The notes under the pieces are model-generated. The model made no database searches and was not told where the DNA came from. It worked only from the letters and a program-made list of their open reading frames with translations. From assembly GCA_945897395.1 (NCBI GenBank), contig CAMDFE010000071.1, positions 1 to 7,289 on the forward strand: DNA of 7,289 nt. The letters are read 5' to 3'. The stretch's first letter is position 1; the number at the start of each line of letters is the position of its first letter. Of this stretch, positions 1 through 4,667 are shown in pieces. Origin of the DNA: Chryseobacterium gleum. GTDB lineage: Bacteria > Bacteroidota > Bacteroidia > Flavobacteriales_D > Sanyastnellaceae. A program made the translations under genes and the position numbers.

Positions 1-1299
1 TAGTTCTTCTTCGAATCCTGCAGCATCCACGCCCACGCCTTTTTCAGAAGCAATCAACGAGGTTAAGTCGAAAGGAAATCCGAACGTATCGTACAGTTCA
101 AAAACTGTTTTTCCATCTAACACTTCCGCACCTTTGCTGAGGTGCTCGTCTAACAATTGAATGCCTTTGTCGAGTGTGCGCAAGAAGCTCTCTTCTTCTT
201 CGCGAATCACACGCTTCACCAAATCTTTGTTTGAAACAATTTCAGGGAAGAAACCGCCCATCTCTGCTGCAAGAACATCTACCAATTCAAAAATGAAAGG
301 ATCTTTTCTATTCAAGAAACTGTATCCGTAACGAATGGCTCGGCGCAAGATTCTTCGAATCACATAACCCGCTCCACCGCTTGCAGGAAGTTGTCCGTCT
401 GCAATTGAGAAAGAGACAGCGCGTACGTGGTCTGCAATCACACGAATGGCAATGTCTTGTTTCCCATCGGTGCGTGTATAAGCAACACCAGATATTTTTG
501 AAATGCGCTCAATCAATGGCGAGAACACATCGGTGTCGTAGTTCGATTGTTTGCCTTGAAGGGCAACGCACAAACGCTCGAAGCCCATTCCTGTATCGAC
601 GTGCTTGTTTGGAAGAGGTTCCAACTCTCCGCTCGATTTGCGATTGAATTGCATGAAAACGTTGTTCCAAATTTCAATCACCTGCGGATGGCTATCGTTC
701 ACCAATATTTTTCCATCGACATTCGCACGCTCTTCATCAGAGCGAATGTCAATGTGAATTTCGCTACACGGACCGCATGGACCTGTTTCGCCCATTTCCC
801 AAAAATTGTCTTTTTTATTTCCTTTTAAAATTCTGTTTTCCGCAATGCAGCGTTTCCAAATATCAAAAGCCTCTTGATCGAATTCCAATCCTTCTTTTTC
901 ATCGCCTTCGAAAACTGTTACGTACAATCTGTCTTTTGGAAGTTTGTATACTTCAGTCAATAACTCCCAAGCCCAGGTGATGGCCTCTTCCTTGAAGTAA
1001 TCTCCGAACGACCAGTTTCCCAACATTTCGAACATGGTATGGTGATAGGTATCAACGCCAACCTCTTCCAAGTCGTTGTGTTTTCCGCTCACACGAAGAC
1101 ACTTTTGAGAATTCGCAATTCGCTTGTGTTCTATAGTACCGTGTCCAAGAAATAAATCTTTGAATTGGTTCATTCCCGCGTTGGTGAACATAAGCGTAGG
1201 ATCGCCCTTCACCACGATTGGTGAAGACGAAACAATGTGGTGACCTTTCGATTTGAAAAAGTCTAAAAAAGTTTGGCGAATCTCTTGAGCTGTCATCAT
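1..1299 (-). CDS. alaS: Alanyl-tRNA synthetase, N-terminal 433 codons (3' end beyond the left edge)
   Basis: Class II aminoacyl-tRNA synthetase that charges tRNA-Ala with alanine in the cytoplasm. Counting from the second ATG, I read the N-terminal signature MTAQEIRQTFLDFFKSKGHH, the block FTNAGMNQFKD (37-47), motif 2 around YHHTMFEMLGNWSFGDYF (84-101), the block MGETGPCGPCSEIH (168-181), VDTGMGFERL with its substrate-contacting Asp234, and motif 3 as GAGYVIRRILRRA (308-320). The visible part covers the catalytic domain and most of the tRNA-recognition domain. AlaRS proteins are usually about 870 residues, so the editing and C-terminal domains lie off the window. The frame is open to base 1 with no frameshift. 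Two tandem ATGs (1299-1297 and 1296-1294) are possible starts and cannot be separated by eye; I give the longer. A TAAATTTG promoter-like box sits five bases before the first ATG. The gene is divergent from the M23 peptidase gene. Confidence 0.97.
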   Translation of the reverse strand, partial: MMTAQEIRQTFLDFFKSKGHHIVSSSPIVVKGDPTLMFTNAGMNQFKDLFLGHGTIEHKRIANSQKCLRVSGKHNDLEEVGVDTYHHTMFEMLGNWSFGDYFKEEAITWAWELLTEVYKLPKDRLYVTVFEGDEKEGLEFDQEAFDIWKRCIAENRILKGNKKDNFWEMGETGPCGPCSEIHIDIRSDEERANVDGKILVNDSHPQVIEIWNNVFMQFNRKSSGELEPLPNKHVDTGMGFERLCVALQGKQSNYDTDVFSPLIERISKISGVAYTRTDGKQDIAIRVIADHVRAVSFSIADGQLPASGGAGYVIRRILRRAIRYGYSFLNRKDPFIFELVDVLAAEMGGFFPEIVSNKDLVKRVIREEEESFLRTLDKGIQLLDEHLSKGAEVLDGKTVFELYDTFGFPFDLTSLIASEKGVGVDAAGFEEEL

Positions 1300-1304
1300 G
1301 CGAG

Positions 1305-1312
1305 CAAATTTA
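1305..1312 (-). promoter_or_regulatory. Bacteroidota-type -7 promoter element for alaS
   Basis: The minus strand reads TAAATTTG, an exact match to the Bacteroidota sigma-A -7 consensus TAnnTTTG. It ends five bases before the first alaS ATG, so transcription would begin at or very near the start codon and leave almost no leader. I see no TTG -33 element at the usual spacing upstream, so only half of the promoter is supported. Confidence 0.5.
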
Positions 1313-1349
1313 CATCTCACAAGGGAAGAAGCGATTAAAAAAAGTGACG

Positions 1350-1357
1350 TAAATTCG
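1350..1357 (+). promoter_or_regulatory. Possible -7 promoter element for the M23/merR/photolyase run
   Basis: The plus strand reads TAAATTCG, seven of eight against TAnnTTTG, and ends six bases before the ATG at 1364. Its placement mirrors the alaS box on the other strand of the same 64-base divergent gap. The match is imperfect and no convincing -33 element is seen, so this is a weak call. Confidence 0.3.
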
Positions 1358-1363
1358 CAAGGC

Positions 1364-2323
1364 ATGAAGAAATTCAAGTACAAATACATCTTCAATCCGA
1401 ATACCCTCAATTACGAGGCTATAACTTACACCATTCGCGATTACGCGTGGATTGTAACACGCTATTTACTTGCAGGCGTGGTATTGGGTGGAATTGGTAT
1501 TGTGCTTTACGCGTCGTTCTTCAAAGATCCCGAGACCGATCAACTGGAGAAAAAGATTAATTATCTGGAAACGCAGATTGAAACATTCAACCGTAAGATT
1601 GACACGTTGGAATTGTTTGCCACAGATCTAGAACGAAGAGATGAAAACGTGTACCGTTCTATCTTCGGGGCAGAGCCCTACGCGCGCAAGTTTTCTGGAC
1701 TTTCATCGAAAACACACAATGACTTCGCGACAGACAAAGATGTTGAGGAAACGTTATTCCGTATTCGGAAACTGCAAGAGATGTTTGTGAGTCAAAGCAA
1801 ATCTTACGAGGATATTTATTCGTTGGCGCGCGGACAAGATGCCATGCTTCAGAGCATTCCTGCGATTCAGCCTATTTCAAACAAAGACTTGGAGCGAATC
1901 TCTTCTGGTTTTGGATATCGTATTCATCCCATTTACAAAGTGGCTAAACTTCACACCGGATTGGATTTCACAGCCGACATTGGAACAGAAATTTATGCCA
2001 CTGGAGATGGAGTTGTTGAAAAAACGGAAAGTATTTATACGGGGTATGGAAATAACGCTGTAATCCAGCACGGATATGGGTATCAGACACTTTACGCGCA
2101 CATGAGCAAACTTCTAGTTCGTCAAGGCGAAAAAGTCAAAAGAGGTCAATTGATAGGGCTTGTAGGCAATACAGGGGCATCTACGGGTCCGCACTTGCAT
2201 TATGAAGTTATGAGAAACGGTCAAAAAGTAGATCCGGCGTTTTACTTTTACAACGACATTACGCCAGAGCAATACGAAGAGGTATTGCAGCGTGCTGCCA
2301 ATGCCAACCAAAGTTTCGACTAA
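1364..2323 (+). CDS. Membrane-anchored M23 (LytM-type) metallopeptidase
   Basis: Predicted zinc endopeptidase that cleaves peptidoglycan cross-links in the periplasm; 319 residues. A short basic cytoplasmic N-terminus with FNPNTLNYE (10-18) precedes one membrane segment (about 30-52), then a probable coiled coil (about 56-91), then a C-terminal M23 domain (about 178-295). The zinc-site residues are all present: HTGLD gives His197 and Asp201, YAHMS gives His246, and GPHLHYE gives His277 and His279. By analogy with LytM, His197, Asp201 and His279 bind zinc and His246 and His277 are catalytic, so it should be active rather than a degenerate activator. I chose the ATG at 1364 over an in-frame ATG at 1298: the longer form overlaps the alaS start, adds 22 non-homologous-looking residues and runs through the shared promoter region. 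It is the first gene of the plus-strand run, ending two bases before the MerR gene. Its substrate and role in division or shape cannot be read from sequence. Confidence 0.92.
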   Translation: MKKFKYKYIFNPNTLNYEAITYTIRDYAWIVTRYLLAGVVLGGIGIVLYASFFKDPETDQLEKKINYLETQIETFNRKIDTLELFATDLERRDENVYRSIFGAEPYARKFSGLSSKTHNDFATDKDVEETLFRIRKLQEMFVSQSKSYEDIYSLARGQDAMLQSIPAIQPISNKDLERISSGFGYRIHPIYKVAKLHTGLDFTADIGTEIYATGDGVVEKTESIYTGYGNNAVIQHGYGYQTLYAHMSKLLVRQGEKVKRGQLIGLVGNTGASTGPHLHYEVMRNGQKVDPAFYFYNDITPEQYEEVLQRAANANQSFD

Positions 2324-2325
2324 TT

Positions 2326-2655
2326 ATGTCTAAGACCTTCGAAATAGAAAAAATATATTACAGCATCTCTGAAGTTGCTGAAATGTTTGATGTGAACGCA
2401 TCGCTTCTACGTTTCTGGGAAAAGGAATTTCCGCAATTGCAACCGCGCAAGAATAGCAAGGGCAATCGCATGTATTCGAAGAAAGACATTGAGTTGTTCA
2501 AAAAGATTCACGAGTTGGTGCGTGTGCAAGGATTCACGCTGGAAGGCGCGAAGAACGCGCTTCGCCAGAAAGTTAACGAGACCGATGGCGCGGCTATACA
2601 AGTGCGTTTAATTCGCGTTCGTTCAGAATTAGTGAGCATTTTAAGCAGTTTGTAA
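2326..2655 (+). CDS. Short MerR-family transcriptional regulator
   Basis: Predicted DNA-binding regulator of 109 residues. The MerR winged helix-turn-helix covers about residues 11-80: YSISEVAEMFDVNASLLRFW (12-31) is the recognition region, followed by WEKEFPQLQPRKNSKGNRMY (31-50) in the wing and an alpha-helical stretch to GFTLEGAKNAL (69-79). The RFWEKEFP variant resembles MlrA-like MerR proteins more than metal sensors. Only about 30 residues follow the DNA-binding part. There is no B12-binding domain as in CarH/LitR light sensors and no cysteine metal site; in fact the protein has no cysteine. Any ligand is therefore unknown. The start is two bases after the M23 stop, so the two genes are almost certainly cotranscribed. 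From memory, an alaS / M23 / merR order recurs in Flavobacteriia, which would make this a housekeeping neighbour rather than a dedicated photolyase regulator; I could not check this. Confidence 0.9.
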   Translation: MSKTFEIEKIYYSISEVAEMFDVNASLLRFWEKEFPQLQPRKNSKGNRMYSKKDIELFKKIHELVRVQGFTLEGAKNALRQKVNETDGAAIQVRLIRVRSELVSILSSL

Positions 2656-2659
2656 AAAC

Positions 2660-2680
2660 AAACGAAGGCATAGCTTGTTT
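2660..2680 (+). other. Small hairpin between the MerR and DUF2805 genes
   Basis: AAAC (2660-2663) and AAG (2665-2667) pair with CTT (2674-2676) and GTTT (2677-2680), leaving one bulged G and a six-base loop. It lies in the 32-base gap just before the DUF2805 start. It is AT-rich and no T-run follows, so it is not a good terminator. It may only mark the gap, or it could affect initiation at 2688. Weak, and possibly chance. Confidence 0.2.
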
Positions 2681-2687
2681 CTAAAGC

Positions 2688-2969
2688 ATGTTATCTGAAA
2701 CAGACATTGATCGAATCATTGAAATGGCGTGGGAAGACCGCACGCCATTCGACGCTATTACCGCGCAGTTCGGCGTTAGCGAAGCAGAAGTCATAGCACT
2801 TATGCGCAAAGAAATGAAAGCCACTTCCTTCCGCATGTGGCGCGCCCGTGTGCAAGGAAGAGCCACGAAACACGCTGTGCTTCGGACAGAGTCACTGAAC
2901 GACGACAGTCGCTTCAAATGCACCCGTCAGCGAAGCGTTTCCAACAATAAAATTTCCAAAAGGAAATGA
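2688..2969 (+). CDS. DUF2805 / TIGR03643 family protein, photolyase-associated
   Basis: Conserved protein of unknown function, 93 residues, which I recognise as the DUF2805/TIGR03643 family. Visible features are the opening ETDIDRIIEMAWEDRTPFDA (4-23), a helix-turn-helix-like stretch FDAITAQFGVSEAEVIALMR (21-40), the block SFRMWRARVQGRATKH (47-62) and a basic C-terminus RFKCTRQRSVSNNKISKRK (75-93). The helix-turn-helix look and the basic charge suggest nucleic-acid binding, but that is inference. From memory, the family is often encoded beside cryptochrome/photolyase-related proteins, as here. The stop codon overlaps the photolyase start in ATGA, so the pair is probably translationally coupled. 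The ATG at 2688 starts exactly at the family's usual N-terminus. No clear Shine-Dalgarno precedes it. The DUF2256 zinc-binding protein that I recall in some such clusters is not seen in this window. Confidence 0.88.
   Translation: MLSETDIDRIIEMAWEDRTPFDAITAQFGVSEAEVIALMRKEMKATSFRMWRARVQGRATKHAVLRTESLNDDSRFKCTRQRSVSNNKISKRK
2958..2969 (+). promoter_or_regulatory. Ribosome binding site and ATGA stop-start overlap before the photolyase gene
   Basis: AAAAGGAA lies directly before ATGA, where the TGA stop of the DUF2805 gene (2967-2969) overlaps the ATG of the photolyase gene (2966-2968). A purine-rich site is unusual in this window, where the other starts lack one. It supports the 2966 start and reinitiation by ribosomes finishing the upstream gene. 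Confidence 0.6.
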
Positions 2970-4420
2970 AGATTGGACTTCTCTTTCCGCACCAACTGTT
3001 CGAAGAGCACGAACTCTTCCGTTCGTGCGACTGTCTTTTGCTTATTGAAGAACCCCTGTTCTTTTCCCAATACCCCTTCCACAAGAAAAAAATAATCTTG
3101 CATCGCGCAAGCATGAAAGCCTTTCTGGAAGAGCAGTCTAGAATTTCTTCCAATTGGAAATACCTTTCACACGATGAAGCCTCTTCCCCTCAAATTGAAA
3201 ATAAATTGAAGTCTTTGGGGGCGACGGAATTGTTGTGGATTGACACGGTCGACTTCAACCTGGAAAAAAAAATAAACAAGTGGGCGCAACGATTAAGTCT
3301 TGCGACGAAGCGATTCGATTCGCCGAATTTTTACAATACAGAAGAAGAGTTGAAGGCGTACTTCAGCAAGAAAAAATTCTTCTTGAATGACTTCTACATT
3401 CACGAAAGAAAGAAGCGAAAAATTCTACTGGAAGCCAACGACGAACCTGTTGGCGGAAAGTGGACTTTCGATACAGAGAACAGAGCGAAAGCGCCGAAAG
3501 GAATGGAATTTCCAAAACCATTTGTTTCAACGCAGAATGATTTCGTTAAGGAAGCAACAGCCTACGTGGAAGAGCACTTTAGTAATCATGTTGGAACTGC
3601 TGAAGACTTCATGTATGCAGTCACTCGCAAAGAAGCGAAAGCGGCTTTGCACTATTTCATTCAACATAAAATAAATGAATACGGCACCTACCAAGATGCG
3701 ATTGTTCCGCAAGAATCGTGGCTGTTTCACTCTGTGATTTCTCCGTATTTGAACATTGGATTGCTTACTCCGCAAGAGTGCGTTCAAGCGGCATTGGATT
3801 CAAATGCCGGGATGAATAATGTGGAAGGATTTGTTCGTCAGGTTTTGGGATGGCGCGAATTCATTCGTGCGGTGTATGTGCTGAAGGGCGTGCAAGAGCG
3901 CACTTCGAATTTCTTTCAACACGACAGAAAATTACCGAGTGGATTTTGGGATGCAAGCACCGGTATTCGTCCGATTGACGATTGTTTAGAAGGACTTCTC
4001 AAAAACGCTTATTCACATCACATTGAGCGCTTGATGATCTTAGGAAATTTCATGTTGCTGAGCGAAGTTCATCCGCATGAAGTGTACGAATGGTTTATGA
4101 CTTTTTACATAGATGCCTATGACTGGGTTATGGTTCCGAATGTATATGGAATGTCGCAATTCGCAGATGGCGGACTCATGAGCACGAAGCCGTATATGAG
4201 TGGTTCAAATTATATCTATAAAATGAGCAACTACAAAAAAGGCGAGCCTTGGGAGAAGATTTGGGACGCGTTGTTTTGGAATTTCATTGAACGCAATACC
4301 CCTTTTCTCGCGCGGAATTATCGGTTGAGTATGATGGTGGCTTTGCTGAACAAAATGGACGGGCAAAAAAAACAAGGGCACTTGGCCCTTGCTCAATCTT
4401 TTTTGAATAAAGACGCTTAA
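2966..4420 (+). CDS. Cryptochrome/deoxyribodipyrimidine photolyase-related protein, lacking the iron-sulfur cysteines
   Basis: FAD-dependent photolyase or cryptochrome of the bacterial photolyase-related (PF04244-like, PhrB/CryB) family; likely light-driven repair of UV photoproducts, probably (6-4) lesions, or blue-light sensing. It has 484 residues. The N-terminal Rossmann-like antenna domain begins MKIGLLFPHQLFEEH. The helical FAD domain carries the family blocks GGKWTFDTENR (163-173), the VTRKEA region (219-224), YGTYQDAI (239-246), WLFHSVISPYLNIGLLTP (252-269), EGFVRQVLGWREFIR (287-301), AYSHHIERLMILGNF (348-362) and PNVYGMSQFADGG (391-403). His352 appears to match the active-site His366 of PhrB. 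In PhrB a [4Fe-4S] cluster is held by Cys350, 438, 441 and 454. Here the matching places appear to be Pro336, Lys424 and Glu427, with the last segment shortened, and no cysteine occurs after residue 340. The total is four: Cys21, 23, 272 and 340. The gene is coupled to the DUF2805 gene, and its last codons contain a terminator hairpin. Confidence 0.93.
   Translation: MKIGLLFPHQLFEEHELFRSCDCLLLIEEPLFFSQYPFHKKKIILHRASMKAFLEEQSRISSNWKYLSHDEASSPQIENKLKSLGATELLWIDTVDFNLEKKINKWAQRLSLATKRFDSPNFYNTEEELKAYFSKKKFFLNDFYIHERKKRKILLEANDEPVGGKWTFDTENRAKAPKGMEFPKPFVSTQNDFVKEATAYVEEHFSNHVGTAEDFMYAVTRKEAKAALHYFIQHKINEYGTYQDAIVPQESWLFHSVISPYLNIGLLTPQECVQAALDSNAGMNNVEGFVRQVLGWREFIRAVYVLKGVQERTSNFFQHDRKLPSGFWDASTGIRPIDDCLEGLLKNAYSHHIERLMILGNFMLLSEVHPHEVYEWFMTFYIDAYDWVMVPNVYGMSQFADGGLMSTKPYMSGSNYIYKMSNYKKGEPWEKIWDALFWNFIERNTPFLARNYRLSMMVALLNKMDGQKKQGHLALAQSFLNKDA
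3002..3028 (+). other. Two overlapping, mutually exclusive hairpins early in the photolyase gene
   Basis: GAAGAG (3002-3007) pairs with CTCTTC (3014-3019) around a six-base loop. GCACGAAC (3007-3014) pairs with GTTCGTGC (3021-3028) around another six-base loop. The two stems share bases and cannot form together. A third option pairs GTTCG (2998-3002) with CGAAC (3010-3014). The geometry resembles a competing-hairpin switch about 30 bases after the start codon, but an eight-pair hairpin is expected about once by chance in a window this size. Confidence 0.25.
4365..4391 (-). terminator. Intrinsic terminator for the minus-strand genes, inside the photolyase coding sequence
   Basis: On the minus strand CAAGGGC (4391-4385), a five-base loop and GCCCTTG (4379-4373) form a perfect seven-pair stem with four G-C pairs in its core, followed at once by eight Ts (4372-4365). 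It lies 25 bases beyond the stop of the small CxxC gene, so it should end that transcript and probably read-through from the T9SS gene, which has no T-tailed hairpin of its own. On the plus strand the same stem is followed, after seven bases, by six Ts (4399-4404), so it may also act weakly for the photolyase transcript. It is encoded within the last 20 photolyase codons (region QKKQGHLALAQSFL). Confidence 0.75.
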
Positions 4421-4572
4421 GATCCGCAGTAAAGACAGCCATCGTCAGCGTCTTCCAATTGACCCGCGCCGTTTACTTGGCGCTTCACTTCGTTTTCTAC
4501 ATCTGCTTCAGACCAGGTAGGGTTTACCGCCTTAATGCGTGCTTTTAAAAATAGGTATTCGTTCGATTCCAT
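4417..4572 (-). CDS. Small 51-residue protein with a C-terminal CxxC motif
   Basis: Unrecognised small protein. It begins MESNEYLFLKARIKAVNPTW and ends DDGCLYCGS, with Cys46 and Cys49 as a CxxC pair next to the C-terminus. Residues 1-34 look helical and mixed-charge, and 40-45 are acidic. There is no signal peptide or membrane segment in this form. The CxxC could bind metal or be redox-active, but one pair alone cannot form a full zinc site, so a dimer or partner would be needed. I chose the ATG at 4572. A longer reading from a GTG at 4653 would add 27 residues that look like translated intergenic DNA. The stop overlaps the stop of the convergent photolyase gene in a shared TTAA, and a strong terminator follows, which together support a real gene. 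It lies 95 bases after the T9SS gene on the same strand, and a CACCTTTG box (4609-4602) may be its own -7 element. Confidence 0.62.
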   Translation of the reverse strand: MESNEYLFLKARIKAVNPTWSEADVENEVKRQVNGAGQLEDADDGCLYCGS

Positions 4573-4667
4573 AAGAGTGTTGTTTTGGTAAAAGGAAGTT
4601 ACAAAGGTGAATATGAAGCCCGCGTTAAGTCGAATTGACTTACTAACACACACCGGTTCACGGACAC
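4573..4667 (-). promoter_or_regulatory. Gap between the T9SS-protein gene and the CxxC gene; weak promoter and hairpin signals
   Basis: This 95-base stretch holds TAAGTC/GACTTA, a six-pair inverted repeat around a five-base loop (4626-4642), just after the T9SS gene stop. No T-run follows it on the minus strand, so it is at best a poor terminator. Nearer the CxxC gene, the minus strand reads CACCTTTG (4609-4602), seven of eight against TAnnTTTG, about 30 bases before the ATG. Both signals are weak. The two genes may be cotranscribed, or the small gene may have its own promoter. Confidence 0.3.

Noticed and set aside
381..980. Three plus-strand reading frames (381-647, 547-828, 777-980)
   Set aside because: They lie wholly antisense to the continuous, well-conserved alaS frame and have low-complexity or unconvincing products, so they are shadows.
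1298..1363. N-terminal extension of the M23 peptidase from the ATG at 1298
   Set aside because: It overlaps the alaS start codons and both promoter-like boxes, and the 22 added residues do not resemble the family N-terminus, which begins at MKKFKYKYIFNP. There is no other in-frame start before 1364.
2326..2655. MerR protein as a CarH/LitR-type light sensor for the photolyase
   Set aside because: The protein ends about 30 residues after the DNA-binding region, with no B12-binding domain and no cysteines. Only genomic proximity supports a light role.
4417..4572. The small CxxC protein as DUF2256, a known photolyase neighbour
   Set aside because: DUF2256 is recognised by a CxxCGR-type motif followed by a WRKKW-like stretch. 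This protein has only a terminal CxxC-Gly-Ser and lacks that stretch.
4573..4653. 27-residue N-terminal extension of the small CxxC protein from a GTG at 4653
   Set aside because: It needs a GTG start, runs through a likely promoter and hairpin region, and contributes residues unlike the compact charged protein that follows. A hydrophobic patch (AGFIFTFV) keeps it just possible.
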